Source: Rhodobiaceae bacterium
GTDB taxonomy: Bacteria; Pseudomonadota; Alphaproteobacteria; Rhizobiales; Tepidamorphaceae
Assembly: GCA_020637855.1 (NCBI GenBank)
Contig: JACKJR010000001.1
Location: 868,001 to 932,000 of the forward strand
Length of the DNA: 64,000 bases
Direction of reading: 5' to 3'
Of this stretch, positions 9,907 to 19,026 are shown one piece after another. The notes under the pieces are model-generated. The model did not search any database, was not told the origin of the DNA, and saw only the letters and a list, made by a program, of their open reading frames with translations. The position numbers and the translations under genes were made by a program. Every line of letters begins with the position of its first letter. The stretch's first letter is position 1.

Positions 9907-10836
9907 TTACTCCGCCGCTTCCTTCGCGCGCGTCTCATCGATGATGCTCACATGTCGGGCGTCCCATCCGCCGGGCCACACCTCCGCGCTTCCGTGACGC
10001 ATTGCCCGGATCGTGCCGACCGGTACGTCTCGGGCGATAACCAGCGGATCTTCCCCCTTGGTGCCGTCGGTGAGTTCGGTTTGCGTGTGCACGCCGTAAA
10101 AGCCGAGTTGCGGCTCGCAGGGCAGATAGACGGCGCACGCTGCGTTATTGCGCGGGTTCTGGGTAGAGCCGGGTGCCGAACCGATACAACCGACCACGGC
10201 CACGGCACACATCAGTTCGACCGCACGAGCCTTTGCGCATCCGAAGACGCGGCTGTAGCCGCTGGCCTGGTGGGTCATCGAGGGCACCAGCAGCAGGTCG
10301 ATGTCCTTGCGCGCGAGCAGCACGGACAAGGCCGGCATTTCCACGTCCAGGCAGATCAGTACGGCGCAACGCAGGCCATTCCATTCAAAAACGCGCAAAT
10401 CCTTACCCGGCGTCAGGCACCAGTTTTCGGGATCCTGTTCACCGGGAGTCAGCGCCAGTTTGTCATGCCAAAGCCGCGTCCCGTCCGGCAAAAACGTCCA
10501 GGCGCGGTTGGTGATGCCGCCGTCTTCATGCTGCCAGGGAATCGAGCCGGCGACGATTGCGATGCCGTACTCGCGCGAAAGCGCCCCGATCGGCTCTACG
10601 GCCGCAGGCGACTGACTGGCGAGGAAAGCCATTTCCTGCGCCGGCATCAACCCGTGCGGTTTGAACGATAACCAGGTTTCCGCGAAATGCTCCGGCATCA
10701 GGATCAGGTCGGCGCCCTGTTCGGCCGCCTCCCGACACCGCACCGCGAGCCGTTCGGTCCATTGCGCCACGCTATCGACCTCAAAACCCATATTGGTCGC
10801 CCAAAGCGCGATGTTGACGGTTGCAGGAGTTGTCAT
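9907..10836 (-). CDS. Carbon-nitrogen hydrolase (nitrilase superfamily)
   Basis: Members hydrolyse amide or nitrile C-N bonds with a Glu-Lys-Cys triad. All three can be placed in this 309-aa protein: E49 in LMPEHF, K126 in WHDKLAL and C162 in LICLDVEMP. The substrate cannot be told from sequence. The ATG at 10836 starts the domain directly (VNIALWATNMGF); longer frames add only low-quality residues. It follows the serine hydrolase gene by 25 nt on the same strand, so the two are probably one transcription unit, converging on pepA. No signal peptide, so cytoplasmic. Confidence 0.85.
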   Translation of the reverse strand: MTTPATVNIALWATNMGFEVDSVAQWTERLAVRCREAAEQGADLILMPEHFAETWLSFKPHGLMPAQEMAFLASQSPAAVEPIGALSREYGIAIVAGSIPWQHEDGGITNRAWTFLPDGTRLWHDKLALTPGEQDPENWCLTPGKDLRVFEWNGLRCAVLICLDVEMPALSVLLARKDIDLLLVPSMTHQASGYSRVFGCAKARAVELMCAVAVVGCIGSAPGSTQNPRNNAACAVYLPCEPQLGFYGVHTQTELTDGTKGEDPLVIARDVPVGTIRAMRHGSAEVWPGGWDARHVSIIDETRAKEAAE

Positions 10837-10861
10837 CGAAGCCTCTCTTGTCGCCGCGAAT

Positions 10862-11809
10862 CTATGTCGATGCGCGTGGTCCCGGCAAGCAAACGGCGGC
10901 AATCGCCTGGCCGATCGCCGGTAGCAGGGTTTCGCTGCGGGCCGCTTTTTCGCCATGGGTGAAGACAACGGTCAAAAGACCCGATCCGTTCGGTATCTCC
11001 ACGAAAGCAACGTCGTGTCTGTGCCATTGCGAGGCATCGTCCCCGGTATACATCGACCAGCCGGCCTTGGAGTGAAGCCGCGAGTCCGCGGGCAGGGCGG
11101 ATGCCATGCCTCCGCCGAGGAAGGACGAAACCTGACTGATCGGCTCAGCGGCAATCTCTGCGGCCTTGAGCGGCCGGGAGCTCAACTCGCGCATGCGGGC
11201 CATTACGGTTTCGCTGAACGAATTTGCAAACATGCTCTCGTGCAAGAGCCGCGCCGCGCCCATAGGCGTCAGCGAATTGTGACCCAATGCATCGAGGAAT
11301 TGCTTGTGGCGCCCGTAACGGTCCTCGTCGGAGGCCTTTTGCACGATCCGGCATTTTTCCCATTCCGGCCAGTTCAAAGAAGCAAGCCGCCGCGTTGCCG
11401 TCTGCTGCGCGTCCAGTGCAGTTGCAAGATCGTCGCCTTCGAGCAGCGTGTCGCCGGTGATGCCGGTCACGCAGTCGACCACATAGTTGGTCGCGGCATT
11501 GGAGGAGATGCCGATCATGTCCTTCAGGCAGCGCTCCAGCTCGTCGTGCGGCTCAAGCGTGCCAGCCTCGATGCGCTCAAGTGCGACCAGCGCCCAGCCG
11601 AGTTTGACGGTGCTTGCCGGATAGAACGCCACCCCGCCATTATGGGCGGCGACATCGGCTTCATCGGCTCCGGGCGCATAATCGGCGAGAACGATGCCGA
11701 TGCTGTCTTCGCTCAGGTCCGCGGCTTCGCAAACGGGCCGTATACGCTCCATGACCTTCGCGAGCTTGCCGGCCATCTCGAAGGAAGGGTGGAAAACGAT
11801 CTGTTTCAT
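10862..11809 (-). CDS. Class A beta-lactamase-fold serine hydrolase, cytoplasmic
   Basis: The 315-aa protein matches the penicillin-recognising serine hydrolase fold: SxxK at S66-T-V-K69 (in FYPASTVKLGW), SxN at S102-S-N104 (GISSNAATNYV) and a KTG-like K248-A-G250 (HSKAGWS). There is no signal peptide and I see no clear ExxLN omega-loop motif, so it is unlikely to be a resistance beta-lactamase; an amidase or esterase role is more plausible. I chose the ATG at 11809. A TTG at 11869 would add 20 residues overlapping the holC start. It forms a two-gene unit with the nitrilase-like gene downstream. Confidence 0.75.
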   Translation of the reverse strand: MKQIVFHPSFEMAGKLAKVMERIRPVCEAADLSEDSIGIVLADYAPGADEADVAAHNGGVAFYPASTVKLGWALVALERIEAGTLEPHDELERCLKDMIGISSNAATNYVVDCVTGITGDTLLEGDDLATALDAQQTATRRLASLNWPEWEKCRIVQKASDEDRYGRHKQFLDALGHNSLTPMGAARLLHESMFANSFSETVMARMRELSSRPLKAAEIAAEPISQVSSFLGGGMASALPADSRLHSKAGWSMYTGDDASQWHRHDVAFVEIPNGSGLLTVVFTHGEKAARSETLLPAIGQAIAAVCLPGPRAST

Positions 11810-11868
11810 GCGCTCCAGGTGGCCTTGCCGGTTGCCTATTTTCAAGAACATTCGCACTGTTGGCGCCA

Positions 11869-12345
11869 ATGAGCGAGCAGCCGGAAATCTTTTTCTATCA
11901 TCTTGAGCGCCAGGCGCTGGAGCAGGCCTTGCCGCTTCTGGTGGAGAAGTCGCTGGAGCGCGGCTGGAAGGCGCTGGTGCGCTGTGGGTCCTACGAGCGT
12001 CTGGAGGCGCTCGATACCGCGCTTTGGACCTATCGCGAGGACAGCTTCCTGCCGCATGGCCGCGACAGCGAAGCCGGTGCGCCGGACGAACCGGCGCTGC
12101 TGACCACTGAAGCCGCCAACCCCAATGGCGCCCATGTGCTGTTCGTGGTTGACCGCGCCGGCACGGACGCCCTGAACGGATACGAGCGCATCGTCTACAT
12201 GTTCGACGGGCGCGACGATGAAGCGCTTACCCAAGCACGCGGTTTCTGGAAGGAGGCCAAGGAAGCCGGTCACGACCTGACCTATTGGCAGCAGGATGGC
12301 CGTGGACGCTGGGAGAAGAAGGCGGAGGCGAAAAACGAAAGTTGA
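11869..12345 (+). CDS. holC: DNA polymerase III chi subunit HolC
   Basis: Chi links the clamp-loader complex to single-strand binding protein during replication. The 158-aa product shows the family pattern: EIFFYHLERQALEQALPLLVEKSLERGW at the start, then the aromatic YERIVYMFDG core and WKEAKEAGHDLTYWQQ near the end. The ATG at 11869 gives the canonical N-terminus; a TTG at 11860 would add three residues. It is followed by the convergent ABC-F gene. A highly acidic inner stretch (DSEAGAPDEPALLTTEAANP) is normal for the family. Confidence 0.92.
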   Translation: MSEQPEIFFYHLERQALEQALPLLVEKSLERGWKALVRCGSYERLEALDTALWTYREDSFLPHGRDSEAGAPDEPALLTTEAANPNGAHVLFVVDRAGTDALNGYERIVYMFDGRDDEALTQARGFWKEAKEAGHDLTYWQQDGRGRWEKKAEAKNES

Positions 12346-12362
12346 ATCAGAATCTTATCCGC

Positions 12363-14258
12363 TCAAACTGATTCATTTTGTTCGGCCTCTTCAAGCGCCG
12401 CAGACGCGTCCAGCCATTCTTCCTCGGTCTTTATCAGCGAGCGCTCGGCCTCCGCGCGCAGTTTTGAAAGTTCGGCGCCGCGCTTGGGATTTCTCTCGAA
12501 TAGCCCCGGTTCCGACAAAGCCGCATCCAGTTTGGCGATACCCGCCGCCAGTTGGGTCATACGCTTCTCCTTGGCTTTGATGTCTTCGCGCAAGGGCAGT
12601 AGCGCGTTACGCTGGTCAGCGGTCACCTTGCGCCTGTCAGCCTTGGGATCGCGCGAAGCCTTGTCGTCCTTGCCGGCGCGCCGGGCGAGACCTGCGGCTT
12701 CCAGCACCAGACGGCGGTAATCATCGACATCGCCGTCATAGGGTTTCACGGTTCCGTTCGCCACCAGCCACAACCTGTCGACGGAGGTTTCCAGCAGGTG
12801 CTTATCGTGGCTGATCAGGATCACCGCGCCGGAATACTCGTTGATCGCCTGAACGAGCGCTTCGCGCGCATCGACATCGAGGTGATTGGTCGGCTCGTCG
12901 AGGATCAGCAGGTGCGGTTGATGGAAGGTCGCCAGGCCCAGCAGCAGCCGGGCTTTCTCGCCGCCAGACAGATCGCGGGCAGGGGTATCCGCCTTCTGGC
13001 CCGGAAAGCCAAGCGCGCCCGCGCGTGCGCGAACGCGCGCTTCGCTCTGGTCGGTCATCAGTTCGCGCAGCAACTGATAGGCCGATTGCGCCGGATTGAT
13101 TTCGTCGAGCTGGTGCTGGGCGAAATACCCCACGGTAAGCTTGTCGGAACGCTTGAGGCGCCCGTCCATAACATCGAGCCGCCCGCTGATGACCTTGGCG
13201 AGCGTGCTCTTGCCGTTGCCGTTGGCTCCAAGCAGGCCGATCCGGTCGTCGGGGTCGATACGCAGATCAATACCTTCCAGAACTGGCTGCCCGGCGCTGT
13301 ACCCTGCAGATGCCTTGTCGAGCGCCACGATCGGTGCGGCAAGCTGTTTCTCAGGCCCCGTCAGGTGGATCGGCACCATGGTGTCGTCCACCATGGCGGC
13401 GATTGGCTGCAGTCTTTCCAGCGCCTTGAGACGCGACTGCGCCTGGCGAGCCTTGGACGCCTTGTAGCGGAAGCGCTCGACGAAAGCCTCCATGTGCCGG
13501 CGCTGGTCATCCTGCTTCTTTTTCAGCTTCATCTGAAGCGCCTGCGCCTCGGCGCGCTGACGTTCGAACTGGTCGTATCCGCCGCGATAGGCGGTGAGCT
13601 TGCCGCGGTCGAGATGCACGATCGTGTCGACGGAGGTGTTCAAGAGGTCGCGGTCGTGGCTGACGATCACCACCGTGCGCGGATATTTCGCCAGATAGGA
13701 CTGCAGCCACAGCGTGCCTTCCAGATCGAGATAGTTGGTCGGTTCGTCGAGCAGCAGGATATCGGGCTCGGCAAACAGGATCGCGGCCAGCGCCACGCGC
13801 ATGCGCCATCCGCCGGAATAGGTGGACAAGGGGCGTTGCTGCGCGGCCTCGTCGAACCCCAGACCGCTTAAGATTCGTGCTGCGCGGGCAGGGGCCGCAT
13901 GGGCGTCAATGTCGGCAAGCCGCGTCTGTACCTCTGCGATGCGATGCGGGTCGGTCGCCGTTTCGGCTTCCTCAAGCAATGCCTTGCGCTCGGTGTCGGC
14001 GTCGAGAACGAAATCGATCAGCGTCTGCGGCCCGTCGGGAGCTTCCTGATCGACAGTGCCGATGCGCGCGCCGCGCGGCAGCATGACGCCGCCGGATTCC
14101 GCCGAGAGTTCGCCGAGCAGGATGCGCAGCAGCGTCGACTTGCCGGTGCCGTTACGCCCGACAAGCCCCGCGCGCGCGCCATCGGGCAGCGCGACGGTCG
14201 CATGATCGAGCAGGACGCGGGCGCCGATCCGGTATGTCAGGTCGTTGACGTGCAGCAT
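12363..14258 (-). CDS. ABC-F family ATP-binding protein
   Basis: ABC-F proteins are soluble twin-ATPase factors that act on ribosomes rather than in transport. The 631-aa protein has two nucleotide-binding domains: Walker A GRNGTGKS with signature YSGGWRMRVALA, then GANGNGKS with LSGGEKARLLLG. A charged linker rich in Gln/Lys/Arg (QALQMKLKKKQDDQRRHMEAF, shown here in part) separates them, and a basic coiled C-terminal segment follows. The overall type resembles YheS/Uup-like members. It converges on holC with an 17-nt gap. Confidence 0.9.
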   Translation of the reverse strand: MLHVNDLTYRIGARVLLDHATVALPDGARAGLVGRNGTGKSTLLRILLGELSAESGGVMLPRGARIGTVDQEAPDGPQTLIDFVLDADTERKALLEEAETATDPHRIAEVQTRLADIDAHAAPARAARILSGLGFDEAAQQRPLSTYSGGWRMRVALAAILFAEPDILLLDEPTNYLDLEGTLWLQSYLAKYPRTVVIVSHDRDLLNTSVDTIVHLDRGKLTAYRGGYDQFERQRAEAQALQMKLKKKQDDQRRHMEAFVERFRYKASKARQAQSRLKALERLQPIAAMVDDTMVPIHLTGPEKQLAAPIVALDKASAGYSAGQPVLEGIDLRIDPDDRIGLLGANGNGKSTLAKVISGRLDVMDGRLKRSDKLTVGYFAQHQLDEINPAQSAYQLLRELMTDQSEARVRARAGALGFPGQKADTPARDLSGGEKARLLLGLATFHQPHLLILDEPTNHLDVDAREALVQAINEYSGAVILISHDKHLLETSVDRLWLVANGTVKPYDGDVDDYRRLVLEAAGLARRAGKDDKASRDPKADRRKVTADQRNALLPLREDIKAKEKRMTQLAAGIAKLDAALSEPGLFERNPKRGAELSKLRAEAERSLIKTEEEWLDASAALEEAEQNESV

Positions 14259-14420
14259 GGGTCGATTTGGTTTAGCGGGGTGGAAATCGGCGCGAACCTA
14301 GGCAAATCGTTTTACGGCAGCAACAACAATGCGCATTTCGCCTTTGCAACTTGCGTGTGCGTTCCCATATCGCACTAACGGGATTGTTCCGGGGCGGGGA
14401 ACGCGAGGAGAAGATACGTC

Positions 14421-14822
14421 ATGTTTGGAACGAAATTCGCAAGGTCTGCGGTTCTTGCGGCATCGCTTGCTTCAGCCGCTACGATAATCACCCCCCTGTC
14501 TGCCAGCGCTGAAACCGGTTCCAGCGCCCGGGAAACCGGGTTTGGCAGCAGTATACGCGTGACCGCGGGCATCGCTTCGCCCGCAAACTGCGCGCGCATA
14601 ACTGGCAAGCGCAATGGCGCGCCGGGAGGGCGTGCGGTTCACCGTGACGCAAAGCCCGTGACCATCATTGTGGCGATGAGTGGTGGCCAATGCGGCAAAC
14701 GTTCTTTGCACTACACGTTCCAGACTTCGGCAGGCGGCAAATCGCTGATTCAGCTTTTCTTCGTCTCGACCAGTGGCAAGCTGTTGAAGAACGAGAAAAT
14801 TTCGATCGCGACTGCGTATTAA
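14421..14822 (+). CDS. Small secreted protein of unknown function
   Basis: I do not recognise this 133-aa protein. It starts at an ATG behind GAGGAG, has a basic n-region, a hydrophobic core (SAVLAASLASAATII) and a likely cleavage site at SASA-ET, so the mature protein should be periplasmic or exported. Two cysteines, C57 and C91, remain in the mature part and could form a disulfide. The mature part is Gly/Ser/Lys-rich and basic. It is upstream of a GST gene on the same strand with a 107-nt gap. Confidence 0.6.
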   Translation: MFGTKFARSAVLAASLASAATIITPLSASAETGSSARETGFGSSIRVTAGIASPANCARITGKRNGAPGGRAVHRDAKPVTIIVAMSGGQCGKRSLHYTFQTSAGGKSLIQLFFVSTSGKLLKNEKISIATAY

Positions 14823-14929
14823 TGAACGCACAAGGTGCTGCAGGCTGTCGTCTGCGCCATTGCCTTGACGGGCATCCTGCGCGAGTTTCTCCCCGATCGT
14901 GATCGGATTGGCCGAAAAAGGAGCGGGGG

Positions 14930-15619
14930 ATGCCCATCACACTTTATGATCTTGCCGGTCAGGGCGACCGGCGGTTTTCACCCTATTGCTGGCGTATTCG
15001 CATGGCACTCGCCCATAAGGGGCTGGAATACGAAACGCATCCGACCGGTTTTTTGAAGATCGCGTCGATCTGCGGCGGCGGCCAAAAAACGCTCCCTGTC
15101 ATCGATGACGGTGGCAAGGTGATGAGTGAGAGTTTCGACATCGCCCGCTATCTGGAAGAAACCTATCCCGACAAGCCCAGCCTGTTTGGTGGTGCGGGTG
15201 GAGAAGCTGCGGCGCGGTTTATCGAGTCCTGGGCCAATGCAGCCCTGACCCCCGTGCTGGCCCGCTGCTGCGTCAGGGATATTCACGACGGGCTGTTCGA
15301 GGAAGACAAAGCCTATTTCCGCGAGACCCGCGAAAAGCGGCTCGGCGGAACGCTGGAAGATATTCAGTCAGGCAGAGAAGCGCGGATCGAGGAGCTTTAT
15401 GCCGTGCTGACGCCGCTGCGCGTCATGCTTGGCAAGCAGCCCTGGATTGGCGGCGATCAGCCGCTCTATCACGACTACATCGTCTTCGGCACGTTGCAGT
15501 GGCCGCGTGTCACCAGCAAACTTGCGTTGCTCAAGCAAGACGACAAGGTCACCGAATGGTTCGGGCGGATGCTGGGCCTATATGACGGACTGGGTGCTTC
15601 GATGCCGGCCGCGGCCTGA
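14930..15619 (+). CDS. Glutathione S-transferase family protein
   Basis: The 229-aa protein has a thioredoxin-like N-terminal domain with the active-site region FSPYCWRIRMAL (a cysteine or serine near residues 17-19 would be the catalytic residue), the glutathione-binding TLPVIDD and ESFDIARYLEETYP, and an all-helical C-terminal domain. The motif is seen in GSTs acting on aromatic or lignin-derived ethers as well as general detoxification; the substrate is not known. ATG at 14930 follows AGGAGCGGGG. It converges on katG with a shared terminator hairpin between them. Confidence 0.85.
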   Translation: MPITLYDLAGQGDRRFSPYCWRIRMALAHKGLEYETHPTGFLKIASICGGGQKTLPVIDDGGKVMSESFDIARYLEETYPDKPSLFGGAGGEAAARFIESWANAALTPVLARCCVRDIHDGLFEEDKAYFRETREKRLGGTLEDIQSGREARIEELYAVLTPLRVMLGKQPWIGGDQPLYHDYIVFGTLQWPRVTSKLALLKQDDKVTEWFGRMLGLYDGLGASMPAAA

Positions 15620-15640
15620 CCCCGGGGTCTGAAACGAAAA

Positions 15641-15666
15641 CGGGCGGCACCACAAGGCGCCGCCCG
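15641..15666 (-). terminator. Rho-independent terminator of katG, possibly bidirectional
   Basis: A perfect 8-bp inverted repeat CGGGCGGC / GCCGCCCG (15641-15648 and 15659-15666) with a 10-nt loop lies between the convergent GST and katG stops. Read on the minus strand the hairpin is followed by TTTTCGTTTC, a usable U-tract, so it should end katG transcripts. On the plus strand only AAATTAT follows, so it is weaker for the GST gene. Confidence 0.75.
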
Positions 15667-15692
15667 AAATTATCTGCTCTGAGACGTGAGCC

Positions 15693-17864
15693 TCATGCGA
15701 TGTCGAAGCGGTCGGCGTCCATGACCTTCACCCAGGCTGCGACGAAGTCATTCACGAACTTCTCTTGCCCATCGTCCTGCGCATAGACTTCCGAATAGGC
15801 GCGCAGGATCGAGTTCGATCCGAACACCAGATCCACACGGGTCGCGGTCCACTTCGTCTTGTCCGTCTTGCGGTCGCGGATTTCGTAAGTGCCGCCTTCA
15901 ACGGGAACCCATTTGTTGCCCATGTCGGTCAGATTGACGAAGAAGTCGTTCGTCAGGGAGCCCTCGAAGTCCGTGAAGACGCCGTGCTTGCTGCCGCCAT
16001 GGTTGGTGCCGAGCATGCGCATTCCGCCGACAAGGGCCGTCATCTCAGGTGCCGTCAGACCCAGAAGCTGGGTGTGGTCGAGCATCAGTTCTTCCGCGCT
16101 GACAACATAGTTTGCCTTGAGCCAGTTGCGATACCCATCGGCGACAGGCTCCAGCACATCGAAGCTATCCGCATCCGTCATGTCGTCCGTCGCATCGCCG
16201 CGTCCCGGAGAGAACGCAACGGTGATGTCGTGGCCGGCGGCCTTGGCCGCCTTCTCGATACCGACATTGCCGCCAAGCACGATGACATCGGCAACGCTTG
16301 CGCCGTACTGAGCTGCGATCGGCTCCAGAACACCGAGCACTTTGGCAAGACGCTTGGGCTCGTTGCCATCCCAGTCCTTTTGGGGAGCAAGCCGGATGCG
16401 CGCCCCATTGGCACCGCCGCGCAGGTCGGAGCCGCGGAAGGTGCGGGCGCTGTCCCATGCGGTGGAAACCAGGTCGCCTATGGACAGGCCGGAAGCCGCG
16501 ATTTTCGACTTGATGGCGCCGATATCGTAATTGTCCGGGCCTGCCGGGATCGGGTCCTGCCAGATCAGGTCTTCTGCGGGCACATCCGGGCCGACATAGC
16601 GTGCCCTCGGGCCCATGTCGCGGTGGGTCAGTTTGAACCAGGCGCGCGCAAACGTGTCCTTGAAATAGTCCGGATCGGCCATGAACTTCTGGCAGATTGC
16701 GTTGTAGGCCGGGTCCATCTTCATGGCCATGTCGGCATCGGTCATCATCGGCATGCGGCGGACGCCCGGGTCGCTTGCGTCGACCGGCATGTGCTCTTCC
16801 TTGATGCCGACGGGCTGCCACTGGTTGGCGCCGGCAGGGCTTTTGGTCAGCTCCCATTCGTAGCCGAACAGCAGGTCGAAATAGCCCATGTCGAAGGTGG
16901 TCGGATGGGTTGTCCATGCGCCTTCGATGCCCGACGTCACGGCGTTGCTGGCCTTGCCGCTCATGTTCGGGTTCAACCAGCCGAAGCCCTGGTTTTCGAG
17001 GCCGCCGGCTTCCGGTTCGGCGCCGAGCGCACCGGCATCGCCATTGCCGTGTGCCTTGCCGACGGTGTGGCCGCCGGCGGTCAGGGCCGCGGTTTCCTCG
17101 TCGTTCATGGCCATGCGGGCGAAGGTCTCGCGCACCTGCGCTGCGGTCTTCAGCGGATCGGGCTGGCCGTTCACGCCTTCCGGGTTCACGTAGATCAGGC
17201 CCATTTGCACGGCGGCCAGCGGGTTTTCCATCGTGTCCGGCTTGCCGACATCGCTGTAGCGCTCATCAGACGGCGCCAGCCATTCCTTCTCGGCACCCCA
17301 GTAGGTGTCCTTTTCAGGGTGCCAGATGTCCTCGCGGCCAAAACCGAAGCCGAAGGTCTTCAGGCCCATGGATTCATACGCAATGGTGCCGGCAAGAATG
17401 ATCAGATCGGCCCAGGAGACCGCGTTGCCGTACTTTTTCTTCAGCGGCCACAGCAGGCGGCGCGCCTTGTCCAGGTTGCCATTGTCCGGCCAGGAATTCA
17501 GCGGTGCAAAGCGAATGTTGCCGGCACCGCCACCGCCACGGCCGTCTGCCAAGCGGTAGGAACCGGCCGAGTGCCAGGCGAGGCGGATCATCAGGCCGCC
17601 GTAGTGACCATAGTCAGCCGGCCACCATTCCTGGCTCTGCGTCATCAGCGCATGCATGTCCTTCTTCAGCGCCTCGACATCGAGCGTTTTGAGCGCTTCG
17701 CGGTAGCTGAAGTCCTTGCCCAGCGGATTGGTCTTGGTGTCGTGCTGATGCAGGATGTCCAGGTTCAGCGATTTCGGCCACCAATCCATGACCGTCGCGC
17801 CGGTTTCGGTGATTGCGCCGTGCATGACCGGGCACCCGCCTGAATTCTCTATCCTTTTGTCCAT
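15693..17864 (-). CDS. katG: Bifunctional catalase-peroxidase KatG
   Basis: KatG breaks down hydrogen peroxide and acts as a broad peroxidase with haem. The 723-aa protein has the distal triad R94, W97, H98 in MIRLAWHSAG, the proximal histidine motif TAGGHTVGKAHG, and a duplicated C-terminal domain as in other KatGs. The start is fixed by a strong AGGAGG seven bases before the ATG at 17864; a GTG at 17888 is not needed. It is divergent from oxyR across a 181-nt region carrying a likely OxyR site. Confidence 0.98.
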   Translation of the reverse strand: MDKRIENSGGCPVMHGAITETGATVMDWWPKSLNLDILHQHDTKTNPLGKDFSYREALKTLDVEALKKDMHALMTQSQEWWPADYGHYGGLMIRLAWHSAGSYRLADGRGGGGAGNIRFAPLNSWPDNGNLDKARRLLWPLKKKYGNAVSWADLIILAGTIAYESMGLKTFGFGFGREDIWHPEKDTYWGAEKEWLAPSDERYSDVGKPDTMENPLAAVQMGLIYVNPEGVNGQPDPLKTAAQVRETFARMAMNDEETAALTAGGHTVGKAHGNGDAGALGAEPEAGGLENQGFGWLNPNMSGKASNAVTSGIEGAWTTHPTTFDMGYFDLLFGYEWELTKSPAGANQWQPVGIKEEHMPVDASDPGVRRMPMMTDADMAMKMDPAYNAICQKFMADPDYFKDTFARAWFKLTHRDMGPRARYVGPDVPAEDLIWQDPIPAGPDNYDIGAIKSKIAASGLSIGDLVSTAWDSARTFRGSDLRGGANGARIRLAPQKDWDGNEPKRLAKVLGVLEPIAAQYGASVADVIVLGGNVGIEKAAKAAGHDITVAFSPGRGDATDDMTDADSFDVLEPVADGYRNWLKANYVVSAEELMLDHTQLLGLTAPEMTALVGGMRMLGTNHGGSKHGVFTDFEGSLTNDFFVNLTDMGNKWVPVEGGTYEIRDRKTDKTKWTATRVDLVFGSNSILRAYSEVYAQDDGQEKFVNDFVAAWVKVMDADRFDIA

Positions 17865-18009
17865 ATCGTCCTCCTGTCGTGTCCTCACCCGTTTCCCGCC
17901 GCCCGCCTGCCTGTGTGGGGGGATGCAAGCGCTGGTGGCTGGTATTCGGGAATCCTGACGGGAACATGGTAGGGGCGAGCAATAAAAGCAAATTGTATTT
18001 TCTCTAGTT

Positions 18010-18032
18010 CTTGATAGGAAAAATTTATCAAG
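18010..18032. promoter_or_regulatory. Probable OxyR binding site between katG and oxyR
   Basis: A perfect inverted repeat CTTGATA-N9-TATCAAG (18010-18016 and 18026-18032) lies 14 nt before the oxyR start in an AT-rich stretch unlike the surrounding GC-rich DNA. Its TATC/GATA arms fit the ATAG-type half-sites of OxyR operators, and its place between katG and oxyR agrees with peroxide control and autoregulation. The site is seen; the protein that binds it is inferred. Confidence 0.6.
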
Positions 18033-18045
18033 ATATAGAAGTGCG

Positions 18046-18936
18046 ATGATCAGCCTGAAACAGCTCCGTTATCTCGATGCATTGGCTGAAACCGGCCATT
18101 TCGGCCGGGCAGCCGAACTTGCCGGCGTCACGCAACCTGCGCTTTCGGTCCAGATCCGCGAACTGGAAGCCCGGCTTGGCGTCGAGCTTGTCGAGCGCCA
18201 CCCCGGCGGCGCGCGCCTGACGGCGATGGGGACGGAGATTGCTGCGCGCGGGAGCCGTGTCCTTGCCGATGTGCGCGAGATCGAGGACTTCGCAAAGGCG
18301 CGGGCCGGGGCTTTTGCCGGCCCCTTGCGGCTTGGCATCATTCCCTCGATTGCCCCCTTCCTGCTGCCGCGCCTTCTTCCTGAAATCACATCGCGCTATC
18401 CGGCCATCGACCTGATCCTGCGCGAAACGCTGACGGAAACGCTGATGCGCGAACTGGTCACCGGCGATCTCGATCTCGTCATCGCCAGCCTGCCGCTCGA
18501 TCACCCGCAGGTGGATACGGCAGAGGCCTACACAGAAGCCTTCATGCTGGTTGCCGCACACGCATCGCCGGCAAATGCCGGGCCATTGCCGCTCTCCGCG
18601 CTTGCCGATCAGCGCGTGCTTCTGCTGGAGGATGGCCACTGCCTGCGCGATCAGGTGCTCAATGCTTGTGGCACGTCGCTGGGAGGGCCGAAGCGTGGCG
18701 GCGGGGCGACCAATCTCGGCACGTTGGTCGAACTTGTTGCCAACGGGCAGGGGGTCACGCTGGTGCCGGAAATGTATGCCCACGGCATTTCGGGCCGGGA
18801 GGAACGCGTGCGCACCCTGCGTTTCAGCGATCCCGAACCCAACCGCCGCGTCGCGCTGGCCTGGCGCAAGACGCATCCACTGGCGCAGCGCTTCGGCGAG
18901 TTGCGCGATCTGGTCGCCAATTGCGCGCCGCAATAA
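18046..18936 (+). CDS. oxyR: LysR-family peroxide sensor OxyR
   Basis: OxyR senses hydrogen peroxide through a reversible disulfide and activates katG. The 296-aa protein has the LysR helix-turn-helix at about residues 5-60 (LRYLDALAETGHFGRAAELA) and a substrate-binding-type domain. The redox pair is in EDGHCLRDQVLNACG, at C199 and C208, the same numbers and spacing as in E. coli OxyR. Together with divergent katG this makes the assignment firm. Confidence 0.97.
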   Translation: MISLKQLRYLDALAETGHFGRAAELAGVTQPALSVQIRELEARLGVELVERHPGGARLTAMGTEIAARGSRVLADVREIEDFAKARAGAFAGPLRLGIIPSIAPFLLPRLLPEITSRYPAIDLILRETLTETLMRELVTGDLDLVIASLPLDHPQVDTAEAYTEAFMLVAAHASPANAGPLPLSALADQRVLLLEDGHCLRDQVLNACGTSLGGPKRGGGATNLGTLVELVANGQGVTLVPEMYAHGISGREERVRTLRFSDPEPNRRVALAWRKTHPLAQRFGELRDLVANCAPQ

Positions 18937-19026
18937 TCGTCCGCTGCCTTGCGGGCTTCGAAAGCTCCGCGTATAAGCCGCCGCGAATTCCCTCACAATT
19001 ACAGATTTCAAGAGGACGACCCGACC

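Noticed and set aside
10862..11809. Antibiotic-resistance beta-lactamase
   Set aside because: No signal peptide, no clear omega-loop Glu motif, and operon with an amidase; fold similarity alone does not support resistance.
15765..17843. Long open frame (692 codons) antisense to katG
   Set aside because: It is the complement of a strongly codon-biased GC-rich gene; KatG is unmistakable on the other strand and the antisense product has no recognisable domain.
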